Assembly: GCA_903928895.1 (NCBI GenBank) | Contig: CAIYSR010000011.1 | Span: 1-64,000 of the forward strand | Direction: 5' to 3' | Origin: an uncultured Rhodospirillales bacterium | GTDB taxonomy: Bacteria; Pseudomonadota; Alphaproteobacteria; Acetobacterales; Acetobacteraceae | Length of the DNA stretch: 64,000 bases | Position numbers and translations under genes: made by a program | Part shown: positions 51,639-59,057 of the stretch, one piece after another | Numbering within the stretch: position 1 is the first letter of the stretch | Layout of the letters: each line of letters starts with the position of its first letter | The notes under the pieces: generated by a model | Database searches by the model: none | Seen by the model: the letters and a program-made list of their open reading frames with translations, nothing else | Told to the model about the DNA's origin: nothing

Positions 51639-52667
51639 ATGAAAACCAGAACCTTCCTCGGGTTCGTCGCACCCTCGCTGGTGCTGATGACGGTCTTCAT
51701 CGCCCTGCCGCTGCTCCTGGTGGCCGTCGGCAGCCTCTATTCCACCAACCCGGTGTACGAAACCATCGAGGAACAATCCTGCACCCCGGGTTTCACCGGC
51801 CAGACCTGCACCACCGAGCAGCGCTCACGCGCCAAACTCGACGCCGCCGGCCAGCCGATCGTCGAAACCCGCTACGTCGGCGCTGCCGCCTACACCGGCC
51901 TGCTGCAACCGGCCGAGGTCGCGCGCGCCTTTTCTGACGCCGGACGCGGCATCAGCGATCTGCTCTCGCTCGATTTCTACGCCGCCCTGCGCTTCACCCT
52001 CACTTTCGCCCTGATCACCCTGCCGCTCGTCATCGGCCTCGGCCTCGCCGTCGCCCTCGCCGTCAACACCGTGCTGAAATCCATCCGCGGACCGCTGATC
52101 TTCGCCACCTTGCTGCCCTTCATCATCACCCCGGTGATCGGCGCGCTCTCGATCCGCTGGCTGTTCATCGGTGACGGCATCCTCACCGCCGCGCTGCGCG
52201 CGCTCTTCCATACCCGTATCGCCATGTTCGCCCAGGGCTGGACGATCGAGCTGCTGATGCTGTCCTACCGGGTCTGGCACACCACGCCCTTCGCCTTCGT
52301 CGTGTTCTACGCCGGCTTGCAGACGCTCGACCGCGACACCATCGAATCCGCCATCGTCGACGGCGCGTCGCGCCTCGAACGGCTGCGCGCCGTGATCATC
52401 CCACATCTGATGCCGTTGATCGTCTTCGTCGCCCTCATCCACCTCATGGACAGCTACCGGGTGTTCGAGGAGGTGATCGGTTTCTCCAGCCAAGCCTACC
52501 GCATTTCGCTCCAATTCCTGACCTTCAACTTCCTGACCCCGGACCAGACCGGCAACCGCGCCATCACCCGTGCCTCGGCCTCGGCCATGCTGACCCTCGC
52601 CGGCATCGTCGTGCTGCTGGTGCCGCTCATTCTCCGCACCTGGCGCAGCCAGAGGCGCCGCGCATGA
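51639..52667 (+). CDS. ABC importer permease (MalF type)
   Basis: The 342-residue permease has six or more helices and the EAA-type loop TIESAIVDGASRLERLRAVI. A hydrophilic, probably periplasmic insertion follows the first helix (about 30-95), with two cysteines in SCTPGFTGQTC. It pairs with the next permease, which it overlaps by 4 bases. CUT1 systems usually use such a MalF/MalG pair. Confidence 0.88.
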   Translation: MKTRTFLGFVAPSLVLMTVFIALPLLLVAVGSLYSTNPVYETIEEQSCTPGFTGQTCTTEQRSRAKLDAAGQPIVETRYVGAAAYTGLLQPAEVARAFSDAGRGISDLLSLDFYAALRFTLTFALITLPLVIGLGLAVALAVNTVLKSIRGPLIFATLLPFIITPVIGALSIRWLFIGDGILTAALRALFHTRIAMFAQGWTIELLMLSYRVWHTTPFAFVVFYAGLQTLDRDTIESAIVDGASRLERLRAVIIPHLMPLIVFVALIHLMDSYRVFEEVIGFSSQAYRISLQFLTFNFLTPDQTGNRAITRASASAMLTLAGIVVLLVPLILRTWRSQRRRA

Positions 52668-53779
52668 GCGATGCGCGGGCACTGCGCCCCCCGCTCTGGC
52701 TCAATCTCGCCGTCGCCGGCTTCCTCGCCATCTGGGTGACGGCCGCGCTGTTCCCGCTGCTGTGGACGGCGGTGATGTCGTTCAGGCTGCCGATCGACGC
52801 GCTGTCCTCCGACCCGCTGACCGTGCTCCTCGGCCCCGCCACCGCGGCCGCCGGCAAGGGGCTCACACGCGCCGATCTCGGCCTCGCCACCGGCCTCATC
52901 GCCGGGCTTTTGCTGCTGCCCACCCGGCTCGGGCGCACCGGCGCCGCTGTCGCCGCCCTGCTTGGCCTGGGGTCCTGGCTCGCCTGCGGCCTCCTAGATA
53001 TCGGGACCGCCCCGGCCCTCGGCCTGACCTTGCAGCACTACCGCGCGGTGTGGATCGACCACGCATTCTACCGCAACTTCGAGAACTCGCTGATCATCAC
53101 GGCCGGCGTCGTCACCGTCTCGCTCACCGTCGGCACGCTGGCAGGATACGGATTGGCGCGCACCGCCGGCCGGCTCGGATTCGCCATCCTGACGCTGGCC
53201 CTGGTGTTCCGGGCGCTGCCGCACTCGGTGCTGGTCACCGGCTATCTCCCGGTCTTCCTCGGCTCGCGCGATCTCCTCGCGCCGCTGTGGCAGGCCCCCG
53301 GTCTCGGGCCGTTCCTGCACCTGTTCAGCGCCGCCCCGCCGACGCTCTACGGCCAGCCGCTGGCCATCATCATCGTGCTGGTCTCGATCAACCAGCCGTT
53401 CACGATCTGGATGATGCGCTCGTTCTTCGACAACATCCCCACCGAGCTTGACGAAGCCGCCCGGGTCGATGGCTGCTCGCATTTCGAGGCGTTCTGGCGG
53501 GTCATCATGCCCGTGATGTGGCCGGGCGTGGTCACCACCGGGCTGTTCTCCTTCCTGCTCGCCTACAACGACTACCTGGTGACGTCCCTGCTGCTCGACG
53601 CCCAGTCGCAAACGATGGTCCCGGCCATCACCCAGTTCCTCAACCGCGACACCAGCTCCACCGACCAGATCGAGGCCATCGCCGCGGCCGTGTCCATCAC
53701 CGCCCCGCTGTTCCTCCTCGTGATGGTGTTCCAACGCCAGATCGTCTCCGGCCTCACCGCCGGGGCGGTCAAAGGATGA
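52664..53779 (+). CDS. ABC importer permease (MalG type)
   Basis: The 371-residue permease has the EAA loop TELDEAARVDGCSHFEAFWR before the last helices. Between helix 1 and the conserved core there are extra hydrophobic stretches (GLATGLIAGLLLLPTRLG and following), making it longer than the ~280 residues usual for MalG. It overlaps the MalF-type gene (ATGA) and the NTF2-like gene downstream (ATGA). Confidence 0.88.
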   Translation: MSDARALRPPLWLNLAVAGFLAIWVTAALFPLLWTAVMSFRLPIDALSSDPLTVLLGPATAAAGKGLTRADLGLATGLIAGLLLLPTRLGRTGAAVAALLGLGSWLACGLLDIGTAPALGLTLQHYRAVWIDHAFYRNFENSLIITAGVVTVSLTVGTLAGYGLARTAGRLGFAILTLALVFRALPHSVLVTGYLPVFLGSRDLLAPLWQAPGLGPFLHLFSAAPPTLYGQPLAIIIVLVSINQPFTIWMMRSFFDNIPTELDEAARVDGCSHFEAFWRVIMPVMWPGVVTTGLFSFLLAYNDYLVTSLLLDAQSQTMVPAITQFLNRDTSSTDQIEAIAAAVSITAPLFLLVMVFQRQIVSGLTAGAVKG

Positions 53780-54756
53780 CGCCCATGATGACCGGCTTCG
53801 ACCCGTGCTTCCGGACTCCAGAGGACTACATCATCGGGATCACCAGGCAGATCTGGGAGGACCGCGAGATCGCCTCGCTGCACCGGTACTACGCACCCCG
53901 CATCCCCGTGCGCTCGCCGGGCTCCGTCGTGTCCGGCAATGCTGGCGTCATCGCCGCCACGCTGGCCACGCTGGCGGAATTCCCCGACCGCTGCCTGCTC
54001 GCCGAGGACGTCATCTGGTCGGAGGACCCGGACGGCGGCTTCCTCTCCTCGCACCGCATCCTCTCCACCGCCACCCACGCCAACGCCGGCGCCTATGGCC
54101 CGGCCACCGGCAAGCGCCTGACCTATCGCGTCATCGCCGACTGCGCGGCGCGGGCCAACGTCATCCACGACGAATGGCTGATCCGCGACGCCGGCGCCAT
54201 CGTGCGCCAGATGGGGTGGGAGGCGAAAACCTTCGCCGCCGACCAGATCGCCCGCGAAGGCGGCCCCGAGTCCTGCACCCGGCCCTTCACCCCGGCGCGC
54301 GACATCCCGGGCCCGTATCGCGGCAGCGGCAACGCCAATGCCGCGGGCCAGCGCTATGCCGACCTCCTCACCCGCATCATGGAAGCCGACCTCGCCGCCA
54401 TTCCGCGCGCCTATGACCGTGCCTGCCAGATCGAACTTCCCGGCGGCCTCACCGCCCATGGACCCGCCGCCGCCGATCAGTTCTGGCTCGGTCTGCGCGC
54501 CGCTTTTCCCTCTGCTACCTTCGCCATTCACCACAGCATCGGCCGCACCGATGCGGACTGCCCGCCGCGTGCGGCGCTGCGCTGGTCGCTCACCGGCACG
54601 CATGACGGCTGGGGCAGCTTCGGCGCCCCCACCGGCGCCGCCGTCCATGTGATGGGCATCAGCCACGCCGAATTCGGCCCGCGTGGCCTGAAGCGTGAAT
54701 TCATCCTGATCGACGAAACCGCGATCTGGAAACAGATCCTGCTTCACACCGGCTGA
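53776..54756 (+). CDS. NTF2/SnoaL-like protein co-translated with the ABC importer
   Basis: The 326-residue protein has two NTF2-like halves: IASLHRYYAPRIPVRSPGSV with VIHDEWLIRDAGAIVRQMG in the first, and AADQFWLGLRAAFPSATFAI with REFILIDETAIWKQ in the second. It begins inside the stop of the MalG-type gene, so it belongs to the transport operon and probably binds or converts the imported compound. It is of the same broad type as the divergent protein at 48212-49261. The chemistry is unknown. Confidence 0.75.
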   Translation: MTPMMTGFDPCFRTPEDYIIGITRQIWEDREIASLHRYYAPRIPVRSPGSVVSGNAGVIAATLATLAEFPDRCLLAEDVIWSEDPDGGFLSSHRILSTATHANAGAYGPATGKRLTYRVIADCAARANVIHDEWLIRDAGAIVRQMGWEAKTFAADQIAREGGPESCTRPFTPARDIPGPYRGSGNANAAGQRYADLLTRIMEADLAAIPRAYDRACQIELPGGLTAHGPAAADQFWLGLRAAFPSATFAIHHSIGRTDADCPPRAALRWSLTGTHDGWGSFGAPTGAAVHVMGISHAEFGPRGLKREFILIDETAIWKQILLHTG

Positions 54757-54762
54757 AGCGAA

Positions 54763-54797
54763 CGCCCGAACTGCTGGAACGATCAGCAATCCGGGCG
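54763..54797. terminator. Hairpin between convergent transcripts
   Basis: CGCCCG (54763-54768) pairs with CGGGCG (54792-54797), with an inner TGCTG/CAGCA stem. It begins 6 bases after the ABC/NTF2 operon stop and ends 7 bases before the convergent small gene. There is no T-run, so strength is uncertain. Confidence 0.45.
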
Positions 54798-54804
54798 CCG
54801 GCTC

Positions 54805-55059
54805 TCAGGCTTCGTCGTCGCCGATCTCGTCCTGGTGGTCGTAGTACCAGTCGACAACCTCGTCGTGGAATTCAGGGTCGCGCAGCAGACGCATGGCGAG
54901 GGCGAGGATGATTTCGGCCGGGGCGGGAAGCTCCTCGGCGTTGTCGTCGAGCTCGGCGCCGCCGACGACACGGACGGACATTTCGCCGTCTTCTTCGCCG
55001 ACGATGAGGGCGAACTCGTTGGTTTCGAGTTCGATGGAAACAAGCTTGCCGGCGGCCAT
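54805..55059 (-). CDS. Small acidic protein of unknown function
   Basis: The 84-residue, very acidic protein reads MAAGKLVSIELETNEFALIV in a probable beta-hairpin part, then LPAPAEIILALAMRLLRDPE as a helix, and ends in an Asp/Glu-rich tail (DWYYDHQDEIGDDEA). ATG 55059 follows GGAGC. Longer upstream frames run into repeat DNA and are spurious. I do not recognise the family. Confidence 0.65.
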   Translation of the reverse strand: MAAGKLVSIELETNEFALIVGEEDGEMSVRVVGGAELDDNAEELPAPAEIILALAMRLLRDPEFHDEVVDWYYDHQDEIGDDEA

Positions 55060-55151
55060 GGTGATGCTCCTGTGATGGCGGCGGCTCGATAGCAGAGCCC
55101 GGGCGCCACCGATAGCCTTATCCCGGCATGGCGGCATCGGAACGGGCAAGC

Positions 55152-55187
55152 GCTTCTTTTTTGGAAAAAAGAAGCAAAAAACTTTCG
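55152..55187 (+). repeat. A/T-hairpin repeat, copy e
   Basis: The hairpin with GCTTCTTTTTT arms (55152-55162 with 55165-55175) is followed by the outer arm AAAAAACTTTCG to 55187. It has the same orientation as copy a (35108-35148). Its inverted partner is copy f, 41 bases further on. Confidence 0.8.
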
Positions 55188-55228
55188 TCCCTTGGATTCC
55201 GTCATTCCATTCACATCGAAGCCAGGAG

Positions 55229-55266
55229 TGAAGTTTTTTTGTTTCTTTTTTTTCGAAAAAAGAAAC
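55229..55266 (-). repeat. A/T-hairpin repeat, copy f (inverted relative to copy e)
   Basis: The outer arm TGAAG-T7 is followed by the hairpin GTTTCTTTTTT...AAAAAAGAAAC ending at 55266. It is diverged in the hairpin arms, but both arms changed together, so pairing is kept. That is compensatory change and supports selection on structure. Confidence 0.75.
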
Positions 55267-55309
55267 GCTTCGTTCTTGCCTGCTTTTTCCTCTCTGCGAT
55301 CCGCGAAGG

Positions 55310-55436
55310 TCAATGTTCAGCAGGCTTGTTATAAGCCGCTATGAAGGCCGCCTGCCGCGCGGGAACGAGCTTGCGGGCGACCGATTGCGGCGGCCGATGC
55401 TTCATGCCGAGGCGGTGCAACCGCTTGGTCAGTCCC
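55310..55436 (-). pseudogene. Fragment of an IS630-type transposase gene
   Basis: On the minus strand the frame ending at TGA 55312-55310 reads KGLTKRLHRLGMKHRPPQSV, ARKLVPARQAAFIAAYN, then a stop. This matches the helix-turn-helix/linker region of IS630-family transposases, just before the first catalytic Asp, which is missing. It begins immediately after the stop of the APH-like gene, so only ~40 codons survive. No IS ends are recognised. Confidence 0.55.
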
Positions 55437-56486
55437 TTACCGCGCGCACGCCCTCCGCACCGCCACCTCGGTCTCGGCGGTCAGGAGGCTGTCGATCAGG
55501 TGGAGGCGCCGGGCGATATCGGCTGCGGTGATCGGTTGATAATGTGGGTTGTCGGGTTGCACGTGCCGGTGCCAGGACTGCAGGGCGAGTCCGATGGCGA
55601 GGCGGGTTGTGGTCAGCAGGGGCAGGAGTTCCACTTCCTCGGGCAGCAGCTTTCGTTCGGCGTGGAAGGCCCCGGCGAATTCCGCCACCGCCGCGCCGGG
55701 TGTCAGGTCCGGCGCGAACTGCGAGACGGCGGCGGTGGCGACGTCGATCACCACCGCCGTATCCACCATGTCGCCGAAATCGATCAGCCCGGAGATCCGG
55801 TCATGCGCGTCCGCGTCGATCACGGTGTTCAACCCGTTCATGTCGTTATGCACCGCCTGGTGCCGTAGTCCGGGCAACGCCGGCGTCACGCGCGCCTCGA
55901 ACTCGTCGAACACCTCGCCCAGCCGCGCCTGCGCGACCGCGCTCGGGATCACGTGCATGATCTCGCGCATCCGCAGCGCGTGCTTGAGGTCCCACACCAG
56001 CTCGTGGTGATCGGCTGCATGGCTGAAGTCGGCCAATGCATCCTGCACATCGGCCAGCAGTTGGGCGCAGGCCACCCGTTGGGCGGCGCTGCGGCGCGAG
56101 TGGGCGAGCGGAATCCCGGGCAGCCAGCTCAGCAGCCGCACCCGCTGGATGCCTCCGGTCTCATGCACCACCGGCGTCTCGACCGCTCCATCCGGCAGCG
56201 CGATCACCCGCGGCACCGGCAGATCCGGGGAGACATGGGCGATATGCTGCAACGCCTTGATCTGCATATCCGTCACCCCGGCGTCTTCCACCGGATTGGC
56301 AAATTTCAGCACGAATTCGCGCCCGTCCGCCGCGACGAAATGAAAATTCCTGTCCCGCTCCCCGGTCAACGCCTTGGCCCGCCCGGCGAGGCCCCAGCGT
56401 TCCAGCGCCACGCGCTCGGCGGTTGCGATCGACACATCCAGCGCATGGACGGTCATGACGGAGAAAATATCGGTGGAATCGCTCAT
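55437..56486 (-). CDS. APH-fold phosphotransferase (hydroxylysine/choline kinase-like)
   Basis: The 349-residue protein has the aminoglycoside-phosphotransferase fold: the ATP-binding REFVLKFANPVEDAGVTD with its Lys, the catalytic loop HQAVHNDMNGLNTVIDA with its Asp, and the metal-binding LIDFGDMVDT. DRNFHFVAADG resembles hydroxylysine kinase and homoserine kinase type II relatives. Substrate phosphorylation is certain only at fold level. ATG 56486 is taken. Confidence 0.82.
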   Translation of the reverse strand: MSDSTDIFSVMTVHALDVSIATAERVALERWGLAGRAKALTGERDRNFHFVAADGREFVLKFANPVEDAGVTDMQIKALQHIAHVSPDLPVPRVIALPDGAVETPVVHETGGIQRVRLLSWLPGIPLAHSRRSAAQRVACAQLLADVQDALADFSHAADHHELVWDLKHALRMREIMHVIPSAVAQARLGEVFDEFEARVTPALPGLRHQAVHNDMNGLNTVIDADAHDRISGLIDFGDMVDTAVVIDVATAAVSQFAPDLTPGAAVAEFAGAFHAERKLLPEEVELLPLLTTTRLAIGLALQSWHRHVQPDNPHYQPITAADIARRLHLIDSLLTAETEVAVRRACAR

Positions 56487-56526
56487 GCGCCGAGTGTGCC
56501 GCGTCGACGCTGATTTTGGCTAGCGC

Positions 56527-57762
56527 CTACGTCACCGCCTGGCGCACGCGAAACCGCTCCTGCTGCCATTCCCCGCTTTCCATCACCTCGCGCAGCACCG
56601 CCACCGCATCCCACAAATCGACAAACCGCAAATACAGCGGCGTGATCCCGAAACGCAGGATATCCGGCGCCCGGAAATCCCCGATCACCCCGCGCGCAAT
56701 CAGCGCCTGCATGATCGGATAGGCGTCCGCGTGCGCGAAGCATACCTGGCTGCCCCGCCGCCCCGCCTCCCTGGGCGAGACCTCGACCAACCCATGGCCG
56801 CCACATTCCTGCGCGACCAGCTCGGCAAACAACGTCGTCTGCCGCACCGACTTCGCCCGCACGTCGGCCATCGGCGTCTCCAGCGCGAGATCGATCCCCA
56901 CCTCCAGCGCCGCCATCGACAGGATCGGCGGCGACCCCACGAACGCCGCCTGGATGCCCCCGGCCGGCCGGTACGACCCCTCGAAGGCAAACGGTGCCGC
57001 ATGGCCGAGCCATCCGGTCAGCGGAAACCGCACCGTCGGCAGCAGATGCTCCGCCACATACAGAAACGCCGGCGCCCCCGGCCCGCCATTGAGGAATTTG
57101 TAGCCGCACCCCACCGCCAGGTCGGCCCCCGCACCCGCCAGGTCCACCGGCACCGCGCCCGCGGAATGCGCCAGGTCCCACAGCATCAGCGCACCCCGCG
57201 CATGAACGGCCGCCGTGATCGCCGCCATGTCGAACATCGCCCCGGTATGGTAGTTCACATGGGTCAGCATCACCACCGCGGTGTCCTCATCCACCGCCCC
57301 GGCGATTTCGCTGGCCTCCACCAGGCGCAACGAATGCCCCCGCTCCAGCAGCGCCGCCAGCCCCTGCGCGATATACAGGTCGGTCGGAAAATTCCCCCGC
57401 TCCGACAGGATCACCCGCCGCTCCGGCCGCGCCGCCAGCGCCGCGCCCAGCGCCTTGAACAGGTTGACCGACGTGCTGTCGGCCACCATCACGGTCCCCT
57501 CCGGCGCCCCCACCAGCCCCGCGATCTTGGCACCGATGCGTCCCGGGAGCGCCATCCACCCGGCATCGTTCCAGCTCCGGATCAGCCCCTCGCCCCATTC
57601 GCGCGCCACCACCTCGGCCACCCGCGCCGCCGTCGCCCGCGGCATCGCGCCGAGCGAATTGCCGTCGAGATAGATCACCCCATCCGGCACATGAAACCGC
57701 TCCCGCATCGGCGCCAGCGCATCGGCGGTATCGAATTCCATCAACTGGTCACGCGTGATCAT
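56527..57762 (-). CDS. kynU: Kynureninase
   Basis: The 411-residue PLP enzyme has the kynureninase course: VIYLDGNSLGAMPR, ADSTSVNLFKALGAALAA, WDLAHSAGAVPVDLAG with the PLP-binding Asp, AVGCGYKFLNGGPGAPAFLY with the PLP lysine, and LRFGITPLYLRFVDLWDAV at the end. It converts kynurenine to anthranilate (or 3-hydroxykynurenine to 3-hydroxyanthranilate) plus alanine. Its ATG overlaps the stop of the upstream glycosyltransferase (ATGA). No other tryptophan-catabolism gene is in view. Confidence 0.93.
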   Translation of the reverse strand: MITRDQLMEFDTADALAPMRERFHVPDGVIYLDGNSLGAMPRATAARVAEVVAREWGEGLIRSWNDAGWMALPGRIGAKIAGLVGAPEGTVMVADSTSVNLFKALGAALAARPERRVILSERGNFPTDLYIAQGLAALLERGHSLRLVEASEIAGAVDEDTAVVMLTHVNYHTGAMFDMAAITAAVHARGALMLWDLAHSAGAVPVDLAGAGADLAVGCGYKFLNGGPGAPAFLYVAEHLLPTVRFPLTGWLGHAAPFAFEGSYRPAGGIQAAFVGSPPILSMAALEVGIDLALETPMADVRAKSVRQTTLFAELVAQECGGHGLVEVSPREAGRRGSQVCFAHADAYPIMQALIARGVIGDFRAPDILRFGITPLYLRFVDLWDAVAVLREVMESGEWQQERFRVRQAVT

Positions 57763-58907
57763 ATGGATTGTCCCTTTTCCCGGGCAATCGCCTGCGCCAT
57801 GGCGACCACGCGCCGCGCATTGCCGCGCCATGTGTAGTCCCGCCGTTCCAGTTCCGCCCGCGCATTGGCGCCGAGCCGGGCGCGCAGGGCGGGGTCCTCG
57901 ATCAGCCGCGCCACTGCCTGCCACAACGCCCCCGGAACGACAGGATCGAACAGCAAAGCGGTCTCCCCGTGCACCAATATTTCTCGAATATTGGGCTGAT
58001 CCGGCGCCACGATTGCCCGCGCCGCCGCCATGTAGTCGAAAATCTTCAGCGGCGAGGCATAGGCGTTGACCTGCGGTTGCAGCGCGATATCGAATTTCGC
58101 CACCTCGCCGGGCACCACCGCATGCGCCACCACGCCGAGGAAATTCAGCCGGTCCGCCACCCCAAGCGCCGCCGCCTGCGCCTCCAGCGCGCCCCGCACC
58201 GGCCCGTCCCCCACCACCGTCAGCGTGACCCGCGCCCCGGCCTGGCGCGCCGCGATTTCGCTTATCACCCCGTCCAACCCATGCCACGGCCGCACGAAGC
58301 CCACGAACCCCAGCGTCACCTCCGTGCCGTCGCGCGCGACCGCCGGCGGGAACCGGTCGAGCACCACGCCGTTCGGCACCACCGCGGTCCGCGCCAGCTT
58401 CACCCCCGCGGTCTCGACGATGATGTCCCGCAACACCCCGGTCACCGGCAAAACCCGATCCGCGCCCCGCCACACCTGGTTCTCCAGCCGCCGCGCCAGG
58501 CGATGCAGCCGCAGATTGCCGAACCGGATGCGCTCATCGGCCAGCGGCGAATTGACCTCGAGCAGAAACGGCAGCCCCGTCGCCCGCGCCAGCCAGGATC
58601 CGGCGAGATAATACAGGTTGCAGCGCTCATAGATGAAGTCGGGCTTGAACGCCCGGCACGCCGCGCGCAGCCGCCGATAGGCCGGAATATTGTACGCGAG
58701 CTCCGCCACCTCGCCCAGCGCCCCCGGCAACAACCCGCGCACGAAATCAATGAAGCCGCTCTCGCCGCCGAAACTGGCCTTGTCATAGAAGCTCGGCCCC
58801 ACCACCAGCACCTCGTGCCCCTCGGCGCGGAAGGCTGCAACGAGTTCGTCGACATGCACGCTCTGCCCGTCGCGCGACTGGATGCGGTGGCTGTAGAGAA
58901 TGCGCAT
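57759..58907 (-). CDS. GT4-family glycosyltransferase
   Basis: The 382-residue GT-B enzyme has an N-terminal acceptor domain (HVDELVAAFRAEGHEVLVVG) and a C-terminal nucleotide-sugar domain: TLGFVGFVRPWHGLDGVI, YASPLKIFDYMAAARAIVAP, HGETALLFDPVVPGALWQAV. The Glu of the usual E-x7-E motif is Asp in KIFDYMAA. It likely acts in surface polysaccharide synthesis with the large fusion upstream, yet it is translationally coupled to kynureninase, an odd pairing. Confidence 0.87.
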   Translation of the reverse strand: MRILYSHRIQSRDGQSVHVDELVAAFRAEGHEVLVVGPSFYDKASFGGESGFIDFVRGLLPGALGEVAELAYNIPAYRRLRAACRAFKPDFIYERCNLYYLAGSWLARATGLPFLLEVNSPLADERIRFGNLRLHRLARRLENQVWRGADRVLPVTGVLRDIIVETAGVKLARTAVVPNGVVLDRFPPAVARDGTEVTLGFVGFVRPWHGLDGVISEIAARQAGARVTLTVVGDGPVRGALEAQAAALGVADRLNFLGVVAHAVVPGEVAKFDIALQPQVNAYASPLKIFDYMAAARAIVAPDQPNIREILVHGETALLFDPVVPGALWQAVARLIEDPALRARLGANARAELERRDYTWRGNARRVVAMAQAIAREKGQSI

Positions 58908-59015
58908 GCCGGCTCCTTGAACAAGTGCCCGCCTTAGGGCGCATGCCCGACCGTGTCCAGACTCGCGCCGCGCCAGGCTCGCCCGGACTCCTGCCAGGTG
59001 AGAACGGGGACGGAA

Positions 59016-59040
59016 GCGCTGTTTTTTGAAAAAGAAGCGC
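59016..59040. repeat. Degenerate single A/T hairpin (copy g)
   Basis: GCGCT-G-TTTTTT-GAAAAAGAAGCGC is a hairpin of the repeat type without an outer arm. It lies 18 bases before the end of the fusion glycosyltransferase gene. It is probably a decayed member of the family. Confidence 0.5.
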
Positions 59041-59057
59041 GCGCCAGATACCTCCCC

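Noticed and set aside
54783-55313. Short frames with K-F-F-x-S-F-F-x-K peptides around 55.2 kb
   Set aside because: They are translations of the A/T-hairpin repeat and recur wherever the repeat occurs.
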